Source of the DNA: Anaerolineae bacterium
GTDB lineage: Bacteria; Chloroflexota; Anaerolineae; Aggregatilineales; Phototrophicaceae
Assembly: GCA_022843745.1 (NCBI GenBank)
Contig: JALHNB010000015.1
Span: forward strand, 1-64,000
Length of the DNA stretch: 64,000 nucleotides
Direction: 5' to 3'
Part shown: piece by piece, positions 34,846 to 44,133 of the stretch
How positions within the stretch are numbered: position 1 is the stretch's first letter
How the letters are laid out: every line of letters begins with the position of its first letter
The notes under the pieces: generated by a model
Databases searched by the model: none
Told to the model about the DNA's origin: nothing
What the model saw: only the letters and a program-made list of their open reading frames with translations
Position numbers and translations under genes: made by a program

Positions 34846-37425
34846 TTGATCGCATCCAAACTCCCTCGACAGTCAACACCCTTCATAGGACGCGCGAAGG
34901 AAGTGCGCGAAATTGGGCAACTGCTGGATGATCCGGCTTGCCAGCTCTTGACGCTGGTCGGCCCCGGCGGGATCGGCAAAACGCGGCTGGCGGTTGAAGT
35001 CGCAGAAGCAATTAACCCTCACCCCCAACCCCTCTTCCCACGGGGACTTCCTTCGGGCGCCCTCAAGGGGCGAGGGGAGAAAATGCAAGACGGGAGTGCA
35101 ATGGGTATCCGTACAAATTTCGCGGATGGGGTGTATTTTGTGCCATTGCAGGCGCTGACATCGCCGGATTTTATCGTGGGCGCGATTGCCGAAGCGCTTG
35201 GCTTTCAATTCTATGCGGGTGATTCCAGGCGGCAGCTTCTCGATTATCTGCGTGACAAAACGATGCTGCTGGTGATGGATAATTTTGAGCATCTGATGGA
35301 CGGCGTGACGCTGGCATCAGAGATTTTGGAGGCCGCGCCGGGGGTACGGATTCTGGTGACCTCCCGCGAACGGCTGAACCTGCTCGAAGAGTGGGTTTTT
35401 GATGTGCATGAACTCAAATATCCAACGAACGATGCCGAAGCCGAGATGGAGAATTATGAAGCGGTGCAGTTGTTCATCCAGCACGCGCAACGGGCGTATC
35501 GCAGTTTTAACCTGACGGACGAACAAAAACCCGCTATCACACGAATCTGCCGATTGGTAGATGGGATGCCGTTGGGAATCGAATTGGCGGCATCGTGGGT
35601 GCGGGTGCTGTCGTGCGATGCGATTGCCGACGAGATCGAGCGCAATCTGGACATTCTGAACACGCCCATGCGCAATATCGAACCGCGCCACCGAACCATG
35701 CGGGCGGCGTTCGAGCCAACCTGGAACAGGCTGTCTGTCGCAGAAAGTCAGGCTTTTAAGCGGCTGTCGGTTTTTCGCGGCGGTTTTTCGCGCGAGGCGG
35801 CGGAAGTCGTGGCAGGTGCTTCCCTGCGCACACTCTCGGCGCTGGTCGATAAATCGCTGCTGCGGGTGGGCGCGAACGGGCGATATGACATCCACGAACT
35901 GCTGCGACAATATGCTGGGGAGCAGCTTTCGCCGGAAGAACACGATCAGGCGCACGGACGGCACAGCGCTTATTACGCGGAAGTGCTGCACCAGCAATGG
36001 GAGCATCTCAGGGGCAGACATCAAAAACAGGCACTTCGGGAGATTGAAGCGGAACTTGATAACGTGCGGGCAAGCTGGAAATGGGCAGCCACGCACCAAC
36101 AAACCGATTCTCTCGACAAAATGATGGACAGCCTGTGGTTTTTTTATGATATTTACGCGCATAACCAGGAGGGGTGGCAGGCTTTCCAAATGGCGGTGGA
36201 GAGTCTGACTAGGGATGCGTTTTTGAGGCAACCTCACCCCCCAGCCCCCTCTCCGCAAGCAGAGAGGGGGAGTAAAAATCAGCCTGGCGAAAAAGGCATT
36301 CAAAAATCTTCTCAGGCTGAGAGTGTGACGATGGGGAGGCTGCTGGCGCAGCAGGGCGGGTTTGCGTTTAGTCTGACGCAGCCCAAGCAGGCGCGTCAAC
36401 TCCTGGAAAATGGCCTGACGATTTTGCGCCAGCATGAGGCGCATCGAGATACTGCCTTTGCGCTGCTGCGGTTGAGCGAAGTCACCATGTTTCATGAAAG
36501 TAATCCGGCAGCGGCGAAACTCTATCTTCAGGAAAGCCTGATGATTTACCAGCAAAGTGGCGACGAATGGGGAATCGCCTATGCGATACGCTGGCTGGGT
36601 TTCGCGGCGCTGCTTTTAGAGGATTTTGAGGAAGCACGGCGGCTGGGCCAGGAAAGCTTTGCCACGTATCAGAAAACGGGCGATCTGGGGGGTATGGCTA
36701 TCGCGCTTTCGATTGTGGGGCTGGCGGCGCTGGGGATGCAGGATTATCCGACTGCCAAACAAGCCGGACAGGAAAGCCTGGCATTGTGCCGGGAAATTGG
36801 CCTGCATTGGGCGATGGTGCAGGGATTGCTGGCGGCAGCAGGAGCGACCTGCGCATTGGGCGAATATGACGAATCCAGGCGATTTTTTCAGGAAAGCCTG
36901 AAGATTACATCCGAGCGCCGATTTATTGGCGATATTTTGTGGACGTTTGTGGAAAGCGCCAATTTGTGGATGGCGTTCGGCAGGCAGGAATGGGCTGTCG
37001 AGCTTCTGACGTTTTCGCTGCATTATCCGATCCCTCCGGCGATAGGCACAGCGCCGATTTTGCGTCTGCTGGCAAAACTGGAAGCGGAGATGCCTGCTGG
37101 TGTGTTCCAAGCCGCCAGCGAACGCGGAAAAATGCGCGACCTGGACGCAACTGTAAGCGAGGTGCTTGCCGAACTCGAAGCGCTGGATACCAGCGTGACG
37201 GCAGCACGTTCAACATCGTCCCGGTCATCCGTCGATTCTCTCAGCGAACGCGAAATGGAAATTCTACGACTGCTAGCGGACGGGCTGACTAATCAGCAAA
37301 TCGCTGAAAAGCTGTTCCTCGTCCTGGGAACGGTCAAATCGCATAATAACCATATTTTTAGCAAACTCGGCGTGAAAAACCGGACACAGGCGATTAAGCG
37401 GGCAGGGGAGTTGGGGTTGGTTTAG
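34846..37425 (+). CDS. STAND ATPase-TPR-LuxR transcriptional regulator 3
   Basis: The start is a TTG at 34846 with CAGGAT upstream. The 859-residue protein matches regulator 2 closely: TPFIGRAKEV, Walker A GPGGIGKT (39-46), Walker B MLLVMDNFEHLM, ILVTSRERLNLLEEW, GMPLGIELAASWV and FKRLSVFRGGFSREAAEVV. Helical TPR repeats such as ARRLGQESFATYQKTGDLGG follow, then a C-terminal LuxR domain (LSEREMEILRLLADGLTNQQIAEKLFL). Two repeat-derived peptides are embedded: one after the Walker A helix (35014-35083) and one between the winged helix and the TPRs (36229-36277). Both keep the frame. The HET-like gene follows on the same strand. Confidence 0.92.
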   Translation: MIASKLPRQSTPFIGRAKEVREIGQLLDDPACQLLTLVGPGGIGKTRLAVEVAEAINPHPQPLFPRGLPSGALKGRGEKMQDGSAMGIRTNFADGVYFVPLQALTSPDFIVGAIAEALGFQFYAGDSRRQLLDYLRDKTMLLVMDNFEHLMDGVTLASEILEAAPGVRILVTSRERLNLLEEWVFDVHELKYPTNDAEAEMENYEAVQLFIQHAQRAYRSFNLTDEQKPAITRICRLVDGMPLGIELAASWVRVLSCDAIADEIERNLDILNTPMRNIEPRHRTMRAAFEPTWNRLSVAESQAFKRLSVFRGGFSREAAEVVAGASLRTLSALVDKSLLRVGANGRYDIHELLRQYAGEQLSPEEHDQAHGRHSAYYAEVLHQQWEHLRGRHQKQALREIEAELDNVRASWKWAATHQQTDSLDKMMDSLWFFYDIYAHNQEGWQAFQMAVESLTRDAFLRQPHPPAPSPQAERGSKNQPGEKGIQKSSQAESVTMGRLLAQQGGFAFSLTQPKQARQLLENGLTILRQHEAHRDTAFALLRLSEVTMFHESNPAAAKLYLQESLMIYQQSGDEWGIAYAIRWLGFAALLLEDFEEARRLGQESFATYQKTGDLGGMAIALSIVGLAALGMQDYPTAKQAGQESLALCREIGLHWAMVQGLLAAAGATCALGEYDESRRFFQESLKITSERRFIGDILWTFVESANLWMAFGRQEWAVELLTFSLHYPIPPAIGTAPILRLLAKLEAEMPAGVFQAASERGKMRDLDATVSEVLAELEALDTSVTAARSTSSRSSVDSLSEREMEILRLLADGLTNQQIAEKLFLVLGTVKSHNNHIFSKLGVKNRTQAIKRAGELGLV
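35014..35083. repeat. R2-like repeat translated inside STAND regulator 3 (site 1)
   Basis: CCCTCACCCCCAACCCCTCT and a downstream CAAGGGGCGAGGGGAGAAAA are R2 ends. Between them a Pro/Gly-rich peptide (PHPQPLFPRGLPSGALKGRG) is encoded. The position corresponds to the R1 insertion in regulator 2. Confidence 0.85.
36229..36277. repeat. R2 repeat translated inside STAND regulator 3 (site 2)
   Basis: CAACCTCACCCCCCAGCCCC with a downstream GCAGAGAGGGGGAGTAAAAA encodes QPHPPAPSPQAERGSK in frame. The segment is absent from regulators 1 and 2. Confidence 0.85.
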
Positions 37426-37576
37426 GTTGGAGTCGGTAGTCAATAGTCGTTAGCATTAGATTGTTGAGCGTTCGTGTGAGCTTATTTACCCCTCCCCAAC
37501 CCTCCCCATTTCGCAAGCTCATGGAGAGGGAGTAAAACGGCGGCGCAGATGTCGAATAGATACCGAGTTTGGGCTT

Positions 37577-38626
37577 GTGAAAGAGGCAGAGGTGGGTGAC
37601 GCAATTCAGGGGTTGATGGCGATTGATATTGGCGCGGTGGATGAGCAGGCGTTTACGACAATCCAGACCGGACGCGCGGTAATGATTGACAGACTGCCGA
37701 CGGTTTACGCGCCGCCGGATAGCTCCAAAGCGGCTGTTTTATCGTGGCGATGGGATATTGACTTAGAGCCGGTGGAGCCGGGGTTCAACATCTCGCGAAA
37801 TGTTTTTATCGCGATTGATGAGGCGAAACGACTAGGCTTCGACCATCTGTTTATGGACATGGTTTCAATCAACCAGAAGCTGCAAGGCGATGCGCTGATC
37901 GCGGAGGTCATCCATTTTTCGAGTTTATATCGCCACCTTCCCGTGATTGCGGCCTACGATAAGCCCAACGAGAAAGAATGGCTGCACACGATGAGACGAC
38001 CCTGGCTGTTTCATGAAGCGCGTTTGTACCGCAGCAATCCCACACAGGTGGCGTATGTGGGGTATGTGCCGGAACAGGGGTGCGGCGATTGGGGATTTTT
38101 GCATATGGTCGAGCGTGTCTGGGAGTCCGGCCTTACCAAGTCGATTTTGTATGTTCTGGTCGGGACGGTAGGGATGGGCGAACTTTCCGATCTGCGATTT
38201 TTGCATCCCCAACATGCCGACATACTTGAAGCGGCACACCGACAGATGTCGCGAAATGATTATCTGCTGACGGCGGCGATTCTGGTTCAACAAAGTGAGG
38301 CAGATACGCGCCTGAATGAGGATCAGAGTATCGAGGATGTTCCGTTCGATCATTATGTGTTGATCCTCAACGGGTCGGGCGGTTATGTCTACAGCAAGGA
38401 CATTTTGCTGGACGGCAAAAAAGTCGGCGACTGGAAGCACAGCATGTCGAATACCGGAAATTCGCGCTATCGGCTGGACGTTGCGGCAGATGCCGAGTCT
38501 ACGATCCGGCAGTTTTTGGGCATGGAGGCAGCGGGGGAGGGGAGTGCTTCGCAAAATGTTGTGCGGGAGGTTGTTGAGAAGGATGGTGTCAGGCCACGCT
38601 TGACGGTTGTGGATGCGGGTGGGTGA
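37577..38626 (+). CDS. HET (heterokaryon incompatibility)-domain-like protein
   Basis: The 349-residue protein shows, in order, three segments that resemble the HET domain of fungal incompatibility proteins: AVLSWRWD (53-60, usual L-S-Y-x-W-G), LFMDMVSINQ (91-100, usual W-I-D-x-x-C-I-N-Q) and RPWLFHEARL (141-150, usual R-x-W-T-x-Q-E-x-L). VIHFSSLYRHLPVIAAYDK at 111-129 fits the helix and strand expected between them. The C-terminal third (DHYVLILNGSGGYVYSKDILLDGKKVGDWKHS) is unrecognised. No signal peptide is seen. The GTG at 37577 has no clear Shine-Dalgarno; an ATG at 37616 with AGGGG is an alternative. It follows regulator 3 by about 150 bases on the same strand. Confidence 0.65.
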   Translation: MKEAEVGDAIQGLMAIDIGAVDEQAFTTIQTGRAVMIDRLPTVYAPPDSSKAAVLSWRWDIDLEPVEPGFNISRNVFIAIDEAKRLGFDHLFMDMVSINQKLQGDALIAEVIHFSSLYRHLPVIAAYDKPNEKEWLHTMRRPWLFHEARLYRSNPTQVAYVGYVPEQGCGDWGFLHMVERVWESGLTKSILYVLVGTVGMGELSDLRFLHPQHADILEAAHRQMSRNDYLLTAAILVQQSEADTRLNEDQSIEDVPFDHYVLILNGSGGYVYSKDILLDGKKVGDWKHSMSNTGNSRYRLDVAADAESTIRQFLGMEAAGEGSASQNVVREVVEKDGVRPRLTVVDAGG

Positions 38627-38729
38627 GGCTGAGAACCCCTCCCCAACCCCTCCCCATTTCGCAAGCTCATGGAGAGGGGCTTAAAAAGCAGAGGTTTAGG
38701 GATAGAGACAAAGGGTTAGCAAACGGCGC

Positions 38730-39563
38730 TCAAAATACGTCTAGGTCTTTGGCGGAGGCGAAGGGGCCGTCGTAGCGTTCTTGAATTTCGGCGATGAGTT
38801 TTTCTTCGGATGCGCTCCACCACAACTGATGATGCAGAAGCAGCAGGCCGGGGCGAGTCCGGTTGGCGATTTCGGCCAGTTCGTAAGCGGATGTATGCAC
38901 CCGCGAGTGATAGGCCTGCCATTCGGGCGGTATTTTTTTGAAGGCATCCACGCAGTAGACCTCGTGAATGAGTACATCGCAGCCTTGCGCATGTTCCAGA
39001 AGTGTATCCACAGGACAAGTATCCCCTGACAGGACAATCGTTTTATCGGGCGTAGTGAATTTGTAGCCATAGGCCAGCATATTTCCATGTTGAACAGGGA
39101 AAGCTTCGACGGTGACGTTCTCGTCCTTATAGACGATTCCAGCTTCGATCTCGTGGGCATTGACTTTGCAGCCATTGGGATCGGCGGGGTGGGCGCTCAG
39201 GTGTTCGTCGATGTTGGCCTGATACGCCGCGATAATGTGATCGGTCATCGACTTCAGACCCAGCGGCCCATAGACCTCTAACGGATTGACGCGATCCTGA
39301 ATCCAGGCTGTGAAGATCAGATCGGGATAGCCAGCGCAGTGGTCGGCGTGAAAATGAGTCAGGAAGGCGCGAGTCATATTCTGTGCCTGCAAAGACTCGA
39401 TGCCTTTAAGCTGGCGAGCCTGTACCACGCGCAGCATGACACTCGGCCCAAAATCGAGCAGATAGGGCTGACCGTTCACGATAATCGCGGTTGATGCCCC
39501 GACACGATGGGCATCCGGGCGGGGTGTTCCTGTTCCGAGCGTGACAATCTGGGTCTGCGACAT
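38730..39563 (-). CDS. Metallo-beta-lactamase-fold hydrolase (RNase Z/arylsulfatase-like)
   Basis: The 277-residue protein has the di-zinc motif THFHADH (69-75), then VLSGDTCPVDTLLEHAQGCDVLIHEVYC, which supplies the bridging Asp and a His. LLLHHQLWW supplies a late His. The glycine-rich start LGTGTPRPDAHRVGAS matches the RNase Z/AtsA-like branch. GGAGATGAACC precedes the ATG. It is convergent with the HET-like gene. The exact substrate (tRNA 3' ends, a sulfate ester or a lactone) is unresolved; the length is near that of bacterial arylsulfatase-like members. Confidence 0.9.
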   Translation of the reverse strand: MSQTQIVTLGTGTPRPDAHRVGASTAIIVNGQPYLLDFGPSVMLRVVQARQLKGIESLQAQNMTRAFLTHFHADHCAGYPDLIFTAWIQDRVNPLEVYGPLGLKSMTDHIIAAYQANIDEHLSAHPADPNGCKVNAHEIEAGIVYKDENVTVEAFPVQHGNMLAYGYKFTTPDKTIVLSGDTCPVDTLLEHAQGCDVLIHEVYCVDAFKKIPPEWQAYHSRVHTSAYELAEIANRTRPGLLLLHHQLWWSASEEKLIAEIQERYDGPFASAKDLDVF

Positions 39564-39937
39564 GGTTCATCTCCGGCTAGTGTGGATTATTTCAGTATAG
39601 CTTGTCTCACAAGTGATATGGCAATTTGATGAAGCGGACGAGAGATCAGGGCAGGTCTGAGACGTGCCCCTACAAGGCGCTGCATCGTTATGCAAAGGTG
39701 TCGGGTCGTGTTGATATGAAGGGCGCACAGCTGTGCGCCCCTACAAATGGCGATTCCATAAAGAACCAGACTTTTAAAGTCTCCTGTGAGCCGTACTGCA
39801 CCGTTATAAGATTACGAAGGTTATATCTCCGCTTTAATCCCAGGTTTATAACTTTGGTTAGACGACAGCATCAGCGGATTACTGCTAATTTATAAACATC
39901 GGCATAACGAAACACAAAATCACAACTACAGGAGAGC
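39564..39937. repeat. Intergenic region with two R1 palindromes
   Basis: R1 palindromes lie at about 39650-39673 (core CAGGTCTGAGACGTG) and 39721-39744 (core CGCACAGCTGTGCG). The first is followed by CTGCATCGTTATGCAAAGGTG, resembling the right arm of an R4 composite. The remaining bases up to the AOC-like gene show no further feature. Confidence 0.6.
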
Positions 39938-40492
39938 ATGATGTTTGGTAAACGATTTTTCGCAGTTCTGATCGCCATCGCGGTGATCGCAGCAGGGGCA
40001 TACGCAGTTCTGGCACAGCCGGACGACACCGTGATGCGCTTTCAAGTCGCAGAAGATGGCAACCGCTTCGTCTTTGGAAAAGAGCAGTTGTTCCCGGATG
40101 GGATGCCTGCTTACGGCTCACCGTTCGTCACGCAGGGGTATCTGTACCCTGAAGGTACGCTCAACGGCACCAACGGTGTTCTGCCGAATGGTGAAGCAGA
40201 ATTTCCTGATCTGGTGATCGGCACCTGGACGTGCTACGGCTACATGATCGGCGAGGGCGCACACGCCACCACCGGGGAATGGGTCGTCTCGACGCAGATT
40301 TACAAGTTCAACAATGGCGACACGGTTGTCAGCAACGGCTTTGAGATCGCTGATCTCGACATGCCGGTCAGCCGCGCGATCACCGGCGGCACGGGCGAAT
40401 TTGCCAGCGCCAGCGGCGAACAGGTGCAGGTGCTGCATGGCTTCACCGAAGCGATGGGCGTGAACCTGACCGTCGAGTTGAAGGTGGAGTAA
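39938..40492 (+). CDS. Exported allene-oxide-cyclase/dirigent-like barrel protein
   Basis: The 184-residue product (an ATG one codon later is equally possible) starts with FFAVLIAIAVIAAGAYAVLA, a signal peptide. The mature part is beta-rich. AITGGTGEFASASGEQVQ carries the GGTGxFxxAxG-type motif of the dirigent/AOC-barrel superfamily, and PDLVIGTWTCYGYMIG and WVVSTQIYKF look like barrel strands. In plants such proteins steer coupling or cyclisation; in bacteria the role is unknown. ACAGGAGAGC precedes the ATG. The haloperoxidase-like gene lies downstream on the same strand. Confidence 0.65.
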   Translation: MMFGKRFFAVLIAIAVIAAGAYAVLAQPDDTVMRFQVAEDGNRFVFGKEQLFPDGMPAYGSPFVTQGYLYPEGTLNGTNGVLPNGEAEFPDLVIGTWTCYGYMIGEGAHATTGEWVVSTQIYKFNNGDTVVSNGFEIADLDMPVSRAITGGTGEFASASGEQVQVLHGFTEAMGVNLTVELKVE

Positions 40493-40753
40493 CCCCTCCC
40501 CCAACCGCTGCGCGTCTCCGCAAGCGATAGAGGGGAGCAAAACAGAGCAGTAAGGGCAGGTCTAAGACCTGCCCCTACAAATTCTGATGATGTGGGGCAA
40601 GGTTTGGGCGAACGGCTGTGCGCCCCTACAAAGCCTGTGGTCTGGAACACGAGTTGGGCGAGGCGTTGCTTCGGCCCTACAGCTCATCGACCAATTCGAA
40701 CATTGCAAGCACCAAATACAAAATATCGCCTTCGGGCAAACAGGAGAAAGATC

Positions 40754-42187
40754 ATGGCAAACCCAATCATGATGCTGACCGCAAACGTGGATCATCCACG
40801 ATATCTCGCTCCATGTGAGAATGACCGATATTCGCTAGCAGGCTTCCTGGCGTGTCGATCCAACTGGTTCATCCTCGCGCTTCTGATATTGGCGATTTTT
40901 CCAGCTTATGCTCAGGCGCAGACAGCACAGACGGAAGCAGCGCCAGCATCGAGCTACAGCGCTGATGTCGCGCAGGGCTGGTCTGATCTGCATCTTAAGC
41001 TGGTGCGACGGACGTGGGGGTTTTCGCCTCCGGTAGCGGCACGGGCATTCGGATACCTGGGCGTGACGCTTTACGAATCTGTCGTTCCGGGGATGCCAGA
41101 TCATCAATCACTGGCGCATCAACTCAGTGAATTGGGCGATCTGCCTCAGCCTGAGCCAGGTGTCAGTTATCACTGGCCTACGGCGGCGAACAGTGCGCTG
41201 GCGGCGATGACCCGTTCGCTATTCGCGACGACCAATACTGGCAACAAAGCAGCGATTGAAAACCTGTACGAGCAGTATAACGCGCAATTTCTGGCGGAAA
41301 TCGACAGCTCCACTTTTGAACGTTCCAGCGAATATGGCGAGATGATCGCCAGCGCGATTTTCGAATGGTCGATGACGGACGGCGGACACGAAGGCTATAA
41401 ACGAAATTTTCCGGCGGATTATGAAGCGCCTGTTGGCGCAGGCATGTGGGAATCGACTCAACGGGCGAAGGGGCAGCCATCACGGGCGATGCAACCGACA
41501 TGGGGCAATAACCGCACCTTTGTCCCGGCGACGAGCGAAGCGTGTGAGGTCGCACCGCCACTCGAATATTCGGAAGACCCGGACTCGGACTTTTATGCCG
41601 ATGCGCTGGAAATTTACGAGACGGTGAATGAATTGACACCGGAACAGCTTGAGATCGCGCGTTTCTGGGCAGACGATCCGTTCCGAACTGCGACACCTGC
41701 GGGACATTCGGTATCGCTGCTAACACAGACGCTCGAAAATGAGCAGGCAACGCTGGACGTGGCGGCTGAGGCCTACGCCAAAATGGGTATTGCCCTGGCG
41801 GATGCGTTTATCAACTGCTGGCGCGACAAGTATGTTTACAATCTGGTGCGGCCTGTCACCTATATTCAGCGCGTAATTGATCCACAATGGCATTCGGTGT
41901 TGATTACGCCGCCGTTCCCGGAATATCCGTCCGGTCACTCGGTGGAGTCGAGCGCCGCCGCGCAAATTCTGACCCAATTATTTGGCGAGGATTACGCCTT
42001 CACCGACCACACCCACGATGAATGGGGAATGACAGCGCGTTCATTTGAGTCGTTTGCGGATTTTGCGGAGGAAGCAGGCTACTCGCGGATGTACGGCGGC
42101 ATTCATTATCGCACAGCCGTTGAAAATGGATGGGAGCAGGGGAAGTGCGTGGCTGAACGGGTGAATGGGCTGCGGTTTCGGGTGTAG
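40754..42187 (+). CDS. Vanadium-haloperoxidase/PAP2-like exported protein
   Basis: The ATG at 40754 has AGGAGAAAG directly upstream. The 477-residue protein has a hydrophobic stretch (WFILALLILAIFPAYAQAQ) preceded by an unusually long N-terminal extension of about 40 residues. The vanadate or phosphate pocket motifs are present: KYVYNLVRPVTYI (K-x6-RP, near 360), EYPSGHSVES (PSGH, near 391) and SRMYGGIHYRTA (SR-x5-H, near 444). The last motif has Ala where many acid phosphatases have Asp, as in haloperoxidase-type members. It could oxidise halides or remove phosphate; sequence favours the haloperoxidase-related branch. Confidence 0.85.
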   Translation: MANPIMMLTANVDHPRYLAPCENDRYSLAGFLACRSNWFILALLILAIFPAYAQAQTAQTEAAPASSYSADVAQGWSDLHLKLVRRTWGFSPPVAARAFGYLGVTLYESVVPGMPDHQSLAHQLSELGDLPQPEPGVSYHWPTAANSALAAMTRSLFATTNTGNKAAIENLYEQYNAQFLAEIDSSTFERSSEYGEMIASAIFEWSMTDGGHEGYKRNFPADYEAPVGAGMWESTQRAKGQPSRAMQPTWGNNRTFVPATSEACEVAPPLEYSEDPDSDFYADALEIYETVNELTPEQLEIARFWADDPFRTATPAGHSVSLLTQTLENEQATLDVAAEAYAKMGIALADAFINCWRDKYVYNLVRPVTYIQRVIDPQWHSVLITPPFPEYPSGHSVESSAAAQILTQLFGEDYAFTDHTHDEWGMTARSFESFADFAEEAGYSRMYGGIHYRTAVENGWEQGKCVAERVNGLRFRV

Positions 42188-42422
42188 GTTTTAATGCAAC
42201 CCCGCCCCCGCCCCGCCCCATTTCGCAAGCTCATGGAGAGGGGAGTGAAGGCAGATGCCAGATGGGAGGTATCACAGTGGTGCGCCCTTACGGAAAAGAT
42301 CGCAATTTCGATCAGCAGGACAATCGGCAAAGCAAAAATCGACATAACAATAACAAAAATCGGCACAACAAAAATCGACATACAACATAGCGATGAAACG
42401 GTAAAGAAAAGGGTAATGCAAA

Positions 42423-43844
42423 ATGAGTACAGTGATCCGAGGGCAATACATGAACGAGCATAATATCCGGGCGTTCCAGCACCAGCTAGAGGGACAGGTT
42501 ATTCGCCCCGGCGATGCGGAATATGATGCGGCACGCGCGATCTGGAACGGCATGATTGACCGCCACCCGGCGCTGATCGTCCGGTGCGCTAATGTGCAGG
42601 ATGTTGTCCACGCGGTGAATTTCGCGCGGGAAAACAATCTGCCGCTGGCGTTGCGGGGCGGTGGGCATAACGTGGCAGGTCACGCGGTCTGCGACGATGG
42701 CCTGGTGATTGACTTTTCGAATATGAAAAACATCGAGGTTGACCCGGCAGCGCGAACCGCGAAGGCACAGGGCGGGGCGACCTGGGGCGATCTGGACGCG
42801 GCGACACAAGTTTATGCGCTTGCCGCGCCGGGTGGTGTCGTTTCAAAAACAGGCATCGCCGGACTGACACTGGGCGGGGGCTATGGATGGCTGCGGAATA
42901 AATATGGCCTGAGCTGCGATAACCTGATCGGCGCGGAGGTCGTGACGGCGGATGGGGAAATTATCCACGCCAGCGAAGACGAAAATTTCGACCTGCTGTG
43001 GGGTTTACGCGGCGGCGGCGGCAATTTCGGCGTTGTGACTACGTTTGAATATCAATTGCATCCGCTGGGGCCGGAGGTGATGTTTGTTTTCGTACTGCAC
43101 GATGGCAGCGGCGAAAATATGAAAAAAGGTTTGCAGTTTTACCGCGAATTTTCCGCAAACGCGCTGGATGAAGTCAGCACGATTGCGGTGTGCGGGAATG
43201 TACCGCCTGATCCGGGTTTTCCGACAGAATTACATGGTCATCCTTATGTGCTTTTTGGTGGACTCTACGCGGGTTCAGCCGAAGAAGGCAAAAAGGTGCT
43301 GCAACCGCTGCTCGATTTTGGCAAGCCACTGCTGGACTTCAGCGGGGTCAAGCCCTATGTCGAAGCGCAGCAATCCTGGGACGCGGATTATCCCGACGGA
43401 CATCGCTACTACTGGAAATCGCTCAACCTGTCGAGCTTTAGCGACGAGGTGATTGACCGGATCGTCAAACATGCACGTCTGATGAAGTCGGGACACAGCA
43501 CGATTGACATCTGGCAGATCGGCGGGGCGGTGAGCCGGGGCAGCGCGGAGGCAAGCGCGTTCAACGGACGGCAGGCGGCATTTTTGCTGAGTCCAGAGGC
43601 GAACTGGGAACATGCGGGTGATGACGACATGAACATCGCGTGGCTGCGCGAGATGATTGCCGATATGCAGGAATTTTCGGACGGCAGTATTTACCTCAAC
43701 TTCCCTGGTTTCCAGGAAGAAGGTGATGCGCTGATCCAGAAAGCGTTCGGGGCGCAGTATGAACGGCTGGCAGCGCTGAAACGCAAGTATGATCCGACGA
43801 ATCTGTTCAGCCTGAACCAGAATATCAAGCCGGATAGTCGTTAG
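42423..43844 (+). CDS. BBE-type FAD-linked oxidoreductase 2
   Basis: This 473-residue paralog of the gene at 30237 has LALRGGGHNVAGHAV with the flavin-linking His82, GGVVSKTGIAGLTLGGGYGWL, GLRGGGGNFGVVTTFEY and the terminal YDPTNLFSLNQNI. An ATG at 42450 with GAGGG upstream is an alternative start. No Cys is seen at the second flavin site. It lies 235 bases after the haloperoxidase-like gene, with an R2 hairpin between. Confidence 0.94.
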   Translation: MSTVIRGQYMNEHNIRAFQHQLEGQVIRPGDAEYDAARAIWNGMIDRHPALIVRCANVQDVVHAVNFARENNLPLALRGGGHNVAGHAVCDDGLVIDFSNMKNIEVDPAARTAKAQGGATWGDLDAATQVYALAAPGGVVSKTGIAGLTLGGGYGWLRNKYGLSCDNLIGAEVVTADGEIIHASEDENFDLLWGLRGGGGNFGVVTTFEYQLHPLGPEVMFVFVLHDGSGENMKKGLQFYREFSANALDEVSTIAVCGNVPPDPGFPTELHGHPYVLFGGLYAGSAEEGKKVLQPLLDFGKPLLDFSGVKPYVEAQQSWDADYPDGHRYYWKSLNLSSFSDEVIDRIVKHARLMKSGHSTIDIWQIGGAVSRGSAEASAFNGRQAAFLLSPEANWEHAGDDDMNIAWLREMIADMQEFSDGSIYLNFPGFQEEGDALIQKAFGAQYERLAALKRKYDPTNLFSLNQNIKPDSR

Positions 43845-43869
43845 TCGTTAGTCGTTGGTCATTGGTCGT
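43835..43869. repeat. 7-bp tandem repeat overlapping the stop of BBE gene 2
   Basis: Three TAGTCGT units and two TGGTC(A/G)T units run from within the last codons into the flanking DNA, so the stop codon TAG itself belongs to the array. R1 palindromes follow at about 43901-43924 and 44040-44063. Confidence 0.85.
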
Positions 43870-44133
43870 TAGCTTTCAGGCGACATTTCGAAAATTCAAA
43901 GGGCGCACGGCTGTGCGCCCCTACAGGCCGTGCCTTGCCCGTTTTTCAGACGTGTTACTAAGCACATGGGAAAGGGGCGAAAATCAGTAATCGAACAGGC
44001 AACACAACCAATACGACCAAACTGAAAATGTGGGATATAAGGACAGGTCTCAGACCTGCCCCTACGGAAAACATCCGCGCTTTTTCGGTAGTTGAACTTT
44101 ATAAGTATCTATACAAATAACAGGAGACAAGAC

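Noticed and set aside
32010-36277. Repeat segments in STAND regulators taken as frameshifts or assembly errors
   Set aside because: All three segments keep the frame, and conserved protein resumes immediately on both sides.
35317-36555. Minus-strand open frame of over 400 codons inside STAND regulator 3
   Set aside because: It is antisense to conserved ATPase and TPR coding sequence and shows no recognisable domain.
41178-41750. Minus-strand open frame inside the haloperoxidase-like gene
   Set aside because: It is antisense to a gene with clear active-site motifs and reads as Arg/Pro/Ser-rich noise.
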